Below are positions 42,476 through 57,330 of a stretch of DNA of 64,000 bases, in pieces. The first letter of the stretch is position 1. Each line of letters begins with the position of its first letter. The notes beneath the pieces are model-generated. The model did no database searches, was not told the origin of the DNA, and worked only from the letters and a program-made list of their open reading frames with translations. This DNA is from Schistosoma mansoni. Lineage: Eukaryota; Platyhelminthes; Trematoda; Strigeidida; Schistosomatidae. The translations under genes were made by a program, and so were the position numbers. The stretch covers positions 6,740,152 to 6,804,151 of the forward strand of contig NC_031498.1 of NCBI RefSeq assembly GCF_000237925.1, written 5' to 3'.

Positions 42476-44740
42476 AAATAATTTAAATTTTAAATTGAAT
42501 ATTATCCTTTATTTTGCGTTCTTGGATTTCATTCTTTTCTACCGACTTTAGTTTTATTCTTTTTTTCTTCTAGTATGCTCTTATCATAATTTCTATTATT
42601 TACTTTCACTTACTTTTACGTTTATATGAAGCAAACACATCTGACTAATACAGATTCGTTGTGCCATAACTATGCATATGTAAGAAAAGAAACTTATTTT
42701 TCATGTACTGAAAAGTTTATTAAGTTTAAAATTGTTTCTATCTCATCTATAAAGTGGTTAAATATTTAGATTGTATTAGTTATAATGTCTTTTATGTCTT
42801 CGCTAGTTTATTCACAGTTCAGTATTGATGAGGTGATAAATATTTTTGGGTAGAATAAATGACTACCATTCTCGTTAGCTCATTCAAGTTAGTCTCAATT
42901 GTAAGGGTCATAGGAATTTATTGTGACTAAACTGACTTTTATTTGAGTATTGAAGATAAGCTTATTTTAAATAAAACTGATTAATTTAATTAATGATAAA
43001 CACAAATAGCACAATTGAATATTATAATTTAATCCCTATACGTAATTATACAACTTGTTGAACGATCAAGTTTAGTTCATGCGTTGGTTGAAATAAAATA
43101 AAACACGAAGTTCAGCGAAGGGATCTCTTTTCAACGAAATAAAATACCAAACGATTCGAAGTTAGAAAAGAACATTTAGTTAAACGGTAGATTACGAAGA
43201 TACTTAGAAGCACCAAAATAAGAATTTACAAAGTCTAGCTCAAAAAAATTTATGTTTTTGTACGTTGGATGTCCTAAGCTAAACTAAGCTACATTATCGG
43301 GTCAATCAATATCGAGATCTATATTTCAAGATCACAATCATGTTAACTTTTAACCCGTGTCTAATATCAGCAGAACGCATATTAGAGGTCGATTGATGGG
43401 TCATTTTCATTGTGCTACTATGACTGAGTATCTTCAAAACTTTGGGTTACTCTTCGAAAAACCATCAAATGTGTTTTATGGAAACTAATGGCGCTAAAAT
43501 GTCTGGAGACATACATTCTGGTAACGGAAATGTGTAAGAAGTAATTTCTTCTTTTGGGTTCGGTAGTCCACTGAGCAACCAATACCTTTATAATCAGTGC
43601 CACAACACTCAGAGACATCAGTTATTTTACAACAGTACAATAGTATCAATACTGTCAATATATATTGAATGAACTTATGATTCCATCATTCCAACTAGGA
43701 ATAGCAGTAAAAGGAGTATGGAAATCTACAAGACTCCAAAAAGGGAAACGGAAATATGACAAAGGAATGAATTTAGAGGCGGACTGTTCAAGCAAGTGTT
43801 TGGGATTTTAGATGGAAATCTCCAGAAGGGACATTATCAGAAGATAAAAGACGAGAAAACTTGAGTCATATTTATTCAGCCAGCTACCGAGATGTATAGT
43901 GGCGAACAGAGAACAAACAATTGTTCTTGAAGGTCAAAATATCAGCATGAAGCTGTTGTTAGCAAAAACACTTGATAGGTTCACTCTATGGGGTTTGTAT
44001 TAATAATATGTAGAAGTTAGAAATACTTTTTATACTTGTATAAATGTCCCAGTGGGAAAATGATTTTTGTTCATGTAGTTAAACTCCTCTAACACAGATT
44101 CTTTGCTTTAAAAACAGAGGTAATTTTAAACATGAGGAAGTTGATTAATGAGGTAAAACTCAATATTTTTTGGTTTAATATTCTAAATCATTTTTTCTCG
44201 ACCACTGTTTTCTAACCGACTAAAAACTGGCTTTTCTCCTAAGGTCGCTCAGGAGTACGTACCTTTAAATGAGGGAAAAATCTGGGTGTCGCATTTATAA
44301 ATCTCTTCTAAACACTATCCTTATATTCTAAAATGAAGGTCTAGTGTAAGTTTGTCCAAAATTTATTTAGTTTCACTGTCGAAGAATGCAAAAATGATAT
44401 TATTGTAGTGAACAAGAATACAATTAGGGACAACCGAATGCATGTGAGTATTACATTACAGAATAACTTGGTAAAATCTGAGAAGCATACAATAAATACT
44501 TCATTTGCAAAATATCAGTCATTTGTCTCAGACTTGATTATTCTTTCGTTTCCAAACTAATTCTTCTCTTTTCTCGTTCTCTTCTTGTCGATCTTCTTAA
44601 CTTTCTACCGCCAGGCATTTCACTTCCGATCGGTGATACGTACTACTTATATCTATTGACATCAGTAGCATACACCATACTATGGTTACACAAAAAAACT
44701 CATTATTAACAATTTACAAATGATCTAATCTAGTTCGAAT
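42476..44740. other. No gene recognised
   Basis: AT-rich. The minus frame 43418-43618 and the purine-rich stretch 43700-43870 have no recognised features. Confidence 0.5.
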
Positions 44741-44748
44741 CTACTTAC

Positions 44749-44897
44749 CACGAGTTTTGGATAACTATCTGAATTTATCAACATTTTGATCAAACTTATT
44801 TTATAGAATTGACTTACCATCTTATGATGATTAGAAGTATTCAAATTATTATACCAACTACGAATCTCCGAAACAGTGTCATTTAAACTGGACAGAA
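44749..44897 (-). CDS. Two orphan exon candidates (80 and 20 bases)
   Basis: Exon candidate 44818-44897 follows a CTCATTTAG acceptor and ends at a GTAAGT donor; open after two bases: LSSLNDTVSEIRSWYNNLNT then SNHHKM. A second candidate, 44749-44768, is only 20 bases (ATAGTTATCCAAAACTCGTG), flanked by AATTCAG and GTAAGT; it continues in phase 0 with IVIQNS. No family recognised and no further exons found. Schistosomes are known for micro-exon genes, but there exon lengths are mostly multiples of three, unlike this one. Confidence 0.3.
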
Positions 44898-45177
44898 CTA
44901 AATGAGCACAAACGAACATATTGTATTCACAATTTGTAATCAATGGGCAATCAAGTATAAAGGAATCTTTAGTTCATACAAATACCATACATATGATTTT
45001 CTGAAAATTCCCTTCAGCTATTTGATCAAATATTTGTTCATTATTATTTATGATGTTCGTTCTGTTTCACATTTTTATGCATTTATATCATCGTAATGAA
45101 GATATCATATATTTAATGGAAATAAGTAGTTTTCAATTTTATAAAAATGAAAATATATTTTATTTTTGCTTAATAAT

Positions 45178-45420
45178 GACAGCTGGATGTACCTGCATCT
45201 CAGAGTTGATGTTCACTCTGCGACTAAGTGGATAACGCGATGGCGTTTGAAGCGAAAGGTACTGGTTTCGAGTCCCAGAATGAACATTAACTCTGAGATA
45301 TAGGTACATCCAGCTGACGAGTCCCAAGTACAACGAAACGCGCATCCTGGATTCCACTGCTAGCCACTATCCATCTATGATTATAAAGCTTGTGACTTTA
45401 GGCAATATCGAGGCAGCCTA
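45178..45420 (+). repeat. S-alpha-like SINE flanked by its own inverted segment
   Basis: tRNA-like region 45218-45290 with A-box-like ACTAAGTGGATAACGCG and B box GGTTTCGAGTCCCAG, then a hammerhead-like region at about 45305-45355 (core CTGACGA, allowed as CTGANGA; GAAAC present). Stem II is broken (GTCC facing CAAC). The first 38 bases (45178-45215) are the reverse complement of 45280-45317, giving a hairpin around the tRNA-like part. Confidence 0.75.
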
Positions 45421-45664
45421 CATAGGATACACATATGCCAATAAGTAACTGATCAATCGCAGTCCAAAATAACAATGGGAAGATACAAGTGAACAACAAC
45501 AAAAAAGAATATTAGTCTTTTTTTCTTTTTTTAGCATGTTTCAATGATACGTTTTTTGTTTTACCATTATCATTTATTTATGAAAATCAACGATTTCCTT
45601 TTTTACATCTGAATGTTTCTTTAAATAAATGTTTACATCTAAAAGGTTTTATGCCATTGTCAAC

Positions 45665-45697
45665 ATTACTACCACTACTACTAGTAGTAGTACTAAT
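45665..45697. repeat. ACT/AGT triplet palindrome
   Basis: ACTACCACTACTACTAGTAG followed by TAGTACTA is a self-complementary run of ACT then AGT units. Confidence 0.8.
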
Positions 45698-46002
45698 ACA
45701 CTAAGAGGGGGGGGTATATACCCTTTCTAGATTGATTTAAATAGTAAAAAATTAGTTGTATTTATAAGGATATTAATTATATTCTTCCATTAGAAATTCG
45801 ATTAGAAATAAATTAAATATAATTTTTTTTAGTTTTACTTCAACTTTAAATCCGTTTTATAAAGACTCTAGTTAGAGAATTTAAACCAATCTTCCCTCCA
45901 TATTATTTATGCACAAATTTATCTCCTTTTTTGTTCTTACACATATTCACTTTTAATTTAATTGTTATTTTCAAGATTATTTTATGTTGAAAGTCTCGCC
46001 CC

Positions 46003-46051
46003 ACCTCCCTCTCTCCCCCTCCCCCTCTCTCTCTCTATATATATATATATT
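46003..46051. repeat. Polypyrimidine tract and TA run
   Basis: A C/T-only stretch (about 46008-46036, ending in CTCTCTCTC) passes directly into TATATATATATATAT. Confidence 0.9.
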
Positions 46052-46280
46052 CTAATTATCTTAACCACCATTAATCGAAAAAAACTATTTTTCACAACAT
46101 TCATTTATGAATTATACTACTGATAATGGAAATGCACGAATATATATTCATATAAAAGCAAATAAATATATTTTCTTCATTAAAAAAAAACTTTTTTTAT
46201 GATTATAACTTGTTTTTTTTGGTAATGTGAAACATTTCAAATGATAAGTTGGTGTTAGTTTAAAATTCAGGTGCAAAAAT

Positions 46281-46398
46281 AGGTAGTAGTAGTAGTACTA
46301 CTACCATCACTACCACTACTACTAGTAGTAGTAATAATAATGATAATAATGGTTATTATCATTATGATAACATAATATTCTGTAGAATATTGTCATCC
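46281..46398. repeat. Chain of four adjacent palindromes
   Basis: In order: GGTAGTAGTAGTAGTACTAC, an ACC/ACT run facing AGT units around 46309-46332, ATAATGATAATAATGG facing TTATTATCATTAT (46336-46366), and AATATTCTGTAGAATATT (46375-46392). Each can fold on itself. Confidence 0.75.
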
Positions 46399-47104
46399 AT
46401 TCTAATGGCTTCATAATATTATTAATCATATTGTAGGTGGGATTAATATGGGATATTGTGATCCTGTCAACGAAGCAGGTGCATTGATTTACATTTATAT
46501 GTATACGTATTCGTACTATCCATTCATTGTGCTACATATTCAAGTTTTATGTGACTGATATTGATAAAAAGTGTCAAATATTCATGTTTGTTTATGTTTG
46601 TGTGTTAGGAATCTGTGTGTTTTAGTAGACTGTGGTGTTTATTTACACCTGTATAAAGAACAAATAAAGATATAAACCATAATATTAGTATTATTATCAT
46701 TGTTTCAACGTTCTCTTAATATCTTTATTTTTGTATAGTCAATAATTTTAATGACTTTAGACATAAACTACTGATATATTAATCTGTCTATTCGTATACA
46801 AATATGACAGAAATCTCTGAACATTATAATTTACTTAAGGTTAAAACTTGATTTAAAATTGATGCATTTTACTGGACTAAAGTGTTTTCATTTATTTTTC
46901 TGAAAAAATTCTTGTAGAAACTTGATTATCTATTTTAGAAACTTGTCTTGTTAGATGATTTAATTTACTATTACCTTTCTTGAGATAATAATTTCATTAA
47001 AAAAAATTAGAGACATTAGTGTATTCCTAAAGTATATTTTAGAGATTTCCGATTAAATACCTTTAAGAATCTGATATCATAACATAGATAGTCATCCATT
47101 TATA

Positions 47105-47905
47105 AAACTTACTTACTTACTTACTCCTGTTACCCCTCGAGGAGGAGCATAGGCTGCCCACCACTCTCCATTCAATCCTTTCCTGAGCAATCCTTTTCAG
47201 TTTTTTCCAGTTAACATTCATTCTTTTCATATCTGCTTCTATTTCCCGGTGTAATGTGTTCTTTGGCATTCCTCTTTTCCTCTTCCCTTTCGGATTCCAA
47301 GTTAGGGATTGCCTTGTGATGCAGTTTGGCGATTTCCTTAATGTATGTCCTGTCCACTTCCAACGTCTCTTAATTTTCTCTTCAGCTGGTAGCTGGTTTG
47401 TCCTCTCCCATAAAACGCTGTTACTGATAGTATCCGGCCAGTGAATGTTGAGTATTTTGCGTAGACAACTGTTTATAAATGCTTGTACCTTCTTGACGAT
47501 GGATGTAGTAGTTCTCCACGTTTCAGCTCCGTACAATAGGACTGCCTTGACGTTCGTATTAAAGATTCTCACTTTGAAGTTAGTTGACAGTTGTTTTGAG
47601 TTCCATATGTTCTTCAATTGAAGAAATGCTGCCCCTGCTTTGCCAATCCTCGTCTTTACATCTGCATCCGATCCTCTTTGTTTATCAATGATGCTTCACA
47701 GGTACGTGAATGATTCTACCTCATCCAGAGTTTCGCCACCAAGTGTGATTGGGTTGGTGTTCTCCGTGTTGTATTTTAGAATCTTTTTTTTCCAGTTGTG
47801 TATGTTGAGGCCTACTGATGTAGAGGCTGCTGCTACATTGGTTGTCTTCGTCTGTATTTGTTCGTGTGTATAAGATAGGAGAGTTAGGTCATCTGCGAAG
47901 TCAAA
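47105..47905 (-). pseudogene. RTE-clade LINE 3' end (minus), sister of 20295-21490
   Basis: The frame 47117-47617 encodes [53 protein letters not shown] and [20 protein letters not shown], the RTE thumb and C-terminus. A shift near 47620 leads into LGGETLDEVESFTYL. A CTTA run at 47109-47123 is the 3' tail. Truncated 5' just at the catalytic ADD block (about 47900). Confidence 0.85.
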
Positions 47906-49134
47906 CCATTTATAAAAAGGTTTGTATAAATCTGAACAATTGAACAGTGAATTTCCTAATCATGAAATTGAATACTGCAATTCTTAGACACTGGATTTGT
48001 TGAGTATTTCAAAGGCGATTCTTGGATAAATCTTGACTTACGATTTCTAGGTCTCATAGAGAACAAGTTACATTTCAAATCACTGAGTTAATCCATATAG
48101 TGTCGTGGATGTACATTGTTGAAAAATTTACAACTAGAATAAATCAACTATCCAATGTTCAATGATTTCCAGTTGTTCTTCAGTTTACTTCAATTCGTTG
48201 TGAAAAATTACTCTTAAATTTTAAACAATGTTTCAACTTCTCGTCGGTTATTACTTAAGAACTATTGGTTCATATGAGTATGATTTGAAGTGAATTTATT
48301 GACGATCTTAATTCCAGTGAAAGAGAGTACAAATTCATTCGTCCAATAGAGTTTAAGTTATTTCTTTTTATAGTGTAAACAATTCTGATATTTTTATATT
48401 AGTGAAGTGATAATATATTTGCGAAGAAGTAAGATTAACTTGTCCTTATAATAAAGATGTGAGATTTGAGTGGATTCACTATCATCATAGGTCTTACTAT
48501 TTCTTAACTATTACAGATGGATTACGCACTGTTCACTTTGTTCTATACCACTCATGATATGATTGTATTCAAAGTATGATTTCTTGTTTGGGGTGAGTTG
48601 CGGTCAGGTAATTCATATATATAAGCTAATGAGCGTTTGAGATAAATGCTGGATATTAAAATATAATAATATAAAACTTAACTGCTATTTTCTTCTTTCG
48701 GACTCAAGGTTAAAAATCAACAAACCCATATGAGTGAAGAGTACTTTAGCCTCAGCTCAAGGTTAATCATGCCAGTCAGAAGGTATAACTAATCAAGGCG
48801 TAGGACACTGCGTGATATACGAAACAACGTGATGTTGGAAAATTATACTTGGATTATGATTGGCTAACTTAGAAAGTGGTGTCGACTAACGTATCAGTCA
48901 TGACGTATAGACAGTTAGGCCTTCCTATCTGTTGTGTACCCTAGGGTATAGGAATATATGAGAAGCTTCGGCTACTAGTAATTCTTTGTAGCTAGGAAAA
49001 CGTTTTTGAAATATTCCAGTGTTTGCACTATCGATTTTTTTAAAAAGCATATTTAAAATGTACATTGTCAATATGAGGTTGTAGAGATTGTTGGATTTGA
49101 TAAAAATCACGAGCAGATCACAGTTAGGCAATCC
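47906..49134. other. No gene recognised
   Basis: AT-rich sequence between the RTE tail and an old SINE. Short frames only. Confidence 0.5.
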
Positions 49135-49440
49135 TTGAAAATTTGGAAGTGCTGGACATCAGTCTCCTCAGCAGTGCGCACCCAAGATCTAACACACAGG
49201 GGTCGAACAAAGGACCTTTGGTATTGTGAAGGAATGCTTAACCTCCAGATAACTTGACCGATCACTCAATGATGTACAAGTCTAACTTTAATCAATCTAA
49301 GATATTGCATGACTATCATCCGTTTTGTCTGGTGAGTACCTTTCTCACACCCGTTAACGTTGAACTCGACTTGTCACAGCTTCCCGTTAAAACTTCAGAG
49401 ATTTCTCGAAGCTAATCACTGGTGAGGACAGTGACAGTGG
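49135..49440 (-). repeat. Old, degraded tRNA-SINE and companion block (minus)
   Basis: GGAAGTGCTGGACATCAGTC, CTCAGCAGTGCGCACCCAAG and the companion AAGTCTAACTTTAATCAATC resemble the SINE family. The tRNA boxes and hammerhead core are largely lost. Confidence 0.6.
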
Positions 49441-51289
49441 TTTTATATTCTTAAGTTTCGTCAAATTATTAGGATTTTTTCTGTATATCTTAGTTGTTCT
49501 ATAGAACTAGTTAAACCTTCCTTAAACTGCTGTTCAACACAAATAGTATCACAAACAAGATAATCTGATCTGGATACACAATTTTTTATGGATGAGAAAG
49601 AGATTTTTTCTTCTATTCGAAATAAAGTATTTTTGAGAAGATATTCGTTATTTTATAAAGTAATTTAATTCTGTATAATTTTAATATTTAGTAATGACAT
49701 TCATTATAATCCAGTGAAATAAATACAGTACGAACGATCAACTATAGTTATACCTAAAATCTCTACAAGAAAGACATAAAAGTATACTTTCAGCTTTATC
49801 TTATTTTTTTCTACTTTGTTACCCTTTATTTATTCATATGTTCATATGCACTTCCTTGTTCCACTCCTTTTTTTTCTGTTTATCATATTCACTCACTCAC
49901 TCACTCAATTTCAAGCAATCACAAAAAGAAAGATACGACCTAACACTCATATCAACTTCTTAATCATTTTATAGGCAATAAATAGATTATCAGGGCATTT
50001 TACAAAAGTTATTTAATTTAATTACTATTCATGTCCTTTTTCTCTTCTTGTAGCTGTTTTTTTTTCTTATTCTCAATTTAATTTTCTTTTCTCATCTCCT
50101 TTTTAAAAGAATAAAAAAAAAGACGGGACTCACTCTAAAAATCGCTTTTTAAAATGTTTGTTTGTTCATTCATTCATTCATTCATTAATATTTGAAACTA
50201 GTAATTATCAGTTTTCATATCCGGTAGTTATACATACTCATTAACTTGGTTACTGTTTTGTCCCTATTTAGTTGAATTTTTGAATTTGAATTGGTGGGTT
50301 TCTTGTAAATGCGCATTTATTGACTATTAGTATAATTATTTTAGGGATGGATTCGTTTCCATCATACAATGATTATTATTATCATTTAATTAGAATGGAA
50401 TTCAATTTATAGTTGATAATAAACAACATTCATTATACTTATTGTTTACTCATTTGTGCTGAAAGGTGGTTATTATGCAATAATAATAATAATAATAGTT
50501 CTAAGTTAAGTGTTTTATTGAGATCTATGCGTTTCTAACATATAGCTGTTTTCGTGGTTTAGTATAAGTTGAAGAACTAGTGAATATTATAGTGAATCAG
50601 ACTGATGATTTATTCTAGTTTTGGAATTCTTCAGAAGTGTGAACTCAACAATCATAAACAAGATTGTATTTAGAGCTTTCAGGTATCACTATGAAAACGA
50701 TATAATTCTTCACTTATTTTTAATATTGGAATCAGACTATATTTTGGTGTGAAAATCTATCAGTAGGAATGAAAATCAGTTTTCTTCTGGATCCTTCATA
50801 AATATTTTTACACATGACTCTACGTAGTTTTATCGTGATTATGTGTGGGTTTGTTAATAGGTCGACGAAAAGTATTTTGAGACAATGGTCTAATAACTTT
50901 CATGGATAGGGTTATCTGAATGAATATTTCTCTGCCACATCTAAACCTCTATTATATAGCACGATCTTTTTGAGGGTTAATCACTGATTATACACAAAAA
51001 AGGATCATTACTTCTCAAAGTATGTTATAAACAGTATTCGTTTCAGGATGGGTAAGTTCTTAGGCAAGACTATACTATACTGACAACCTCCAGATAATTT
51101 ATGAATAGCCTTGGGATCAGTCAATTCAAAAATAGTCAGTCAGAATACAGCTTTCATGTAAGAGCTCTAAAATATAGAAAAGTGATAGTAATACAAAGGA
51201 TAGTGAGTTTTAAAATCATTGGTAAACTTGTTAATGATACATATTCATAATTCAGGCTTGTTATCAAGATTCTGTAATCAGGATAGACC
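49441..51289. other. No gene recognised; simple repeats only
   Basis: Contains a CACT run (49891-49906), T-rich tracts, a CATT run (50167-50186) and an AAT run (50480-50496). No convincing exon. Confidence 0.5.
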
Positions 51290-51475
51290 CTGATTCTTAG
51301 CTCTATACCCTTTGAAACCTAACTCCTAGACCTTAGATTCTAATGTTAAAACTTCCTATTCCTAAAACCTCTCGACTCTAGCTCCCAACCTCAAAATTAC
51401 TTAATACTTAACACATACTCCTAACCTTAACTTTGGCTCCTAACCTTAGCACTTCTGATATAAACACTCCCAACC
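51290..51475. repeat. Degenerate CCTAA-rich stretch
   Basis: Repeated CTCCTAACCTTA-like, CCTAACTCCTAGACC-like phrases. It recalls decayed telomere-type (CCCTAA) or other short tandem sequence, but no run is regular. Confidence 0.4.
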
Positions 51476-51629
51476 CAAATATAATTATACTGACCGTTCA
51501 TTCCACAAGGAAACAATCATCTAACCATTGCGAAATACGAGATGCAATGAAAATCATGAGTTTTCGTAATAAGCTATCCGTCACAGCATATATATATATA
51601 CTAAAAGGAAACATTGAGGTTTAATATAA

Positions 51630-52274
51630 TGTGAAACAATTGATATAGATGAACGAAAGAATGTTCTCATTCCCGTGCACGTTCCAAACAGCTTGAGACC
51701 GAGAGGTGTAACGGTTCTAAACAATGTGATCTCTGTGTACTTACCTAACACCGGATATACCATAAAAATTCTACAAGGCTTCAAAATTATTAGAAGACGG
51801 AAACAACACAGCGTTTCTTCGATCTGCCGAAACAATAGCAATGGAGAAACTCAAACCTGATTTATGTATTCAGAAAGAGACAGTGACCAACTTATCACTA
51901 CCTTGGTAAATTATTTTTTGTCATTATCATTATTTTATCATGCGGTATTGCCTTAACCAATTCTTATTTTATGTACACCATAACCATCCGTTCACTTATA
52001 TGGTTTCATTCACTTTACTCTCGTTACTTATGTAGGCTCATGAAATTCTGTTCAATTATTACGTAATTTTATGTAAACCCTTCATAACCTCTAAAATTAT
52101 TACACAATCTATCTTATCTGCTTTTGGACGTAATTTGATTAATGAGTCATCCACCCCCGATGTTTTTTGAATCCCATCTCCAAATGATCTAATCTGTTCT
52201 TGAATGTATATAGTTATTGTTGATAACCTTTATCATTCTGATTATTTTCGTTCATCTATGTCAATTGTTTCACA
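51630..52274. repeat. Possible small transposon with 29-base inverted ends
   Basis: 51630-51658 and 52246-52274 are inverted copies (TGTGAAACAATTGATATAGA and on) with one mismatch, about 645 bases apart. The interior has no transposase-like frame, as expected of a non-autonomous element. No clear target duplication seen. Confidence 0.45.
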
Positions 52275-52769
52275 ATATATTTTAATTTGATGTTAAATTT
52301 CAATTCAAATATATAGTTGTAAGTATCTGATGAGAAACCACAAAATATAATGAATTCATATTATTCTGTATTAGTTGTTGTTCTTGTCTTGTCGAAGCTC
52401 AGTGTTTTACCTGTTCTAAGTACTAGATTCCTTTAATTATCAAAGGTATCATAAAGAAAATCTCTGTATCATAGACTTAATTTAATTAGATCCCATCATA
52501 CTCCAATTGACTATAGTATTTACGTAACTATTATTGTATGATTGTATTTTTGTTATGTCTTTTACTTAAGATGAAGCTTACTAACTTTAGTAAAAATGAA
52601 CCGTCTTCAGTATTTATTTCACACTTACTCATGTGCTGTATGTGTACTTTTACCATGAAATGATATTAGCTAAAGAACCAATGAAATTGAGTTATGAACA
52701 GTTATATCCCTTCAGTTTTAAACTTCTAAACAGTACACACCACAAGCATTATAAGCAAAGATGGATAAT
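52275..52769. other. No gene recognised
   Basis: AT-rich spacer; no repeat or gene named. Confidence 0.5.
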
Positions 52770-52935
52770 GGTTAGCAATGGGACCAAGGACACACGTTTC
52801 ACTCTATCTGAGACTCATCAGCTGGATGTACCTGCATCCCAGAGTTAATGTTCACTCAGGGACTCGAGCCCATTAACGTCCGCTTCAAACACAGTTGTAT
52901 TATCAACTCAGTTACTGATTCCTGATAGCTACGTG
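52770..52935 (-). repeat. S-alpha-like SINE with conserved hammerhead core (minus)
   Basis: On the minus strand a tRNA-like region (52850-52930, GGGCTCGAGTCCCTGAGTG) precedes ACATCCAG, core CTGATGA (52815-52821) and GAAAC (52796-52800), with cleavage-site C at 52789. Stem II is weakened, though a shifted CTC/GAG pairing is possible. The core residues needed for catalysis are all present. Confidence 0.75.
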
Positions 52936-53034
52936 CTTATGCAATTGGGTGAAGTACACACCATATCTACAATAATAAAACATAACAACAGAAAATGGAA
53001 GTTAGTACTTAAAAATTTCGCAATGATTACATAA

Positions 53035-53425
53035 ATATCAGTAAAGGGTTGTGGAGATTGTTGAGTTTTAATTGAGATCCATGGAGGAATTCGACAGTCG
53101 TTTCGTTCCAGTATGGGACTCTTCAGAAGTGCAAATGAGAGATCCTGTACAAGGGACTCAAATCCAGGACCTATAGCCTCACGTGTGAACACTCAATCTT
53201 TAAACCATTGAGTCGGCATCCAACTTTGTTAATGTTCAACTTCAACCAATCCACGAAATTGCACCACCGTCCACCATTGTCTTCAGTGAGTAACTGCCTC
53301 ATATTAGACATGGTTGAACTTCACTGGTCATTACTTCTCACTAGAACTCCAGGGAATGCATGTTGAAGCTAGTCACTAATCAGCACATGATAATTATCAG
53401 TATGACATCCAGTTACTAAGTCGAC
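53035..53425 (-). repeat. tRNA-derived SINE with hammerhead and companion block (minus)
   Basis: B-box-like TGGATTTGAGTCCC, hammerhead-like region near 53088-53135 with core CTGAAGA (allowed) and GAAAC, stem II with one mismatch, stem I poorly paired. The companion block spans 53225-53400. Confidence 0.75.
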
Positions 53426-53752
53426 GTTTATCATTTCATAGTTTTACTTTCAACTAATCTATCATATAGAACCTAGTGATCATTAATACTGGATATATAT
53501 TTATTAAGGTAAAACATTTTATTAGTAATGTACACATGTTTTCAATGTTTATTCTATCAATCATAAATTGAAAAACACTAAAAATTCTTCCAAAACAAGA
53601 TTTCAATATGAAATAGAAATTAACTTCTATTATGTTCCAAACACAAAGTCTTATATATATATGAATTAATTGGATAACTTTAAAGCCAAGTATTCGAATC
53701 CCGTTATTTTCACTTTTATCCATGAAAATGATTAAATTTTTAAGCTTTACAT

Positions 53753-53758
53753 TTTATT
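53753..53758 (-). terminator. Candidate polyadenylation signal AATAAA of the homeobox gene
   Basis: AATAAA on the minus strand, about 118 bases after the stop of the downstream homeobox-gene frame. Between them lies a pyrimidine-rich 3' UTR. Confidence 0.45.
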
Positions 53759-53763
53759 TGAAT

Positions 53764-53835
53764 ACTTTTTTTTAAAAAAAGAAAAAGAGAGAGAAAGAAA
53801 AAGAAAGAAAAAACAAAAAAAGAAAGAGTGAATAA
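53764..53835. repeat. Polypurine/polypyrimidine tract
   Basis: An almost pure A/G stretch of about 65 bases (plus strand), a pyrimidine tract in the homeobox mRNA 3' UTR. Confidence 0.9.
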
Positions 53836-53875
53836 AGAAGAATAGACCAGTGTTCAAATGAACTTATATATATAC

Positions 53876-57164
<3,289 letters not shown>

Positions 57165-57330
57165 AATCAGAAGGGGGTTTGTGGACATTTTAGTATCTTT
57201 TTATAGTTGAAATCAGGAATCAATTGAAGCTAGACCATCATGAAAAACCTGGAAGCACTGATTTCAACTATAAAAAATTGCTAAAATCTCCATAAATCCC
57301 CTTCTGGTAATAATAATCATATGCTCACTA
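57165..57330. repeat. Inverted SINE ends forming a hairpin
   Basis: The SINE 3' end and companion edge at 57165-57262 (CAGAAGGGGGTTTGTGGACA, TTTATAGTTGAAATCAG) are followed by their reverse complement at 57263-57312 (CTGATTTCAACTATAAAA, CCATAAATCCCCTTCTGG). Confidence 0.7.

Noticed and set aside
51290-51475. Interstitial telomere
   Set aside because: CCTAA-like phrases are irregular and no run of the schistosome telomere unit TTAGGG is present.
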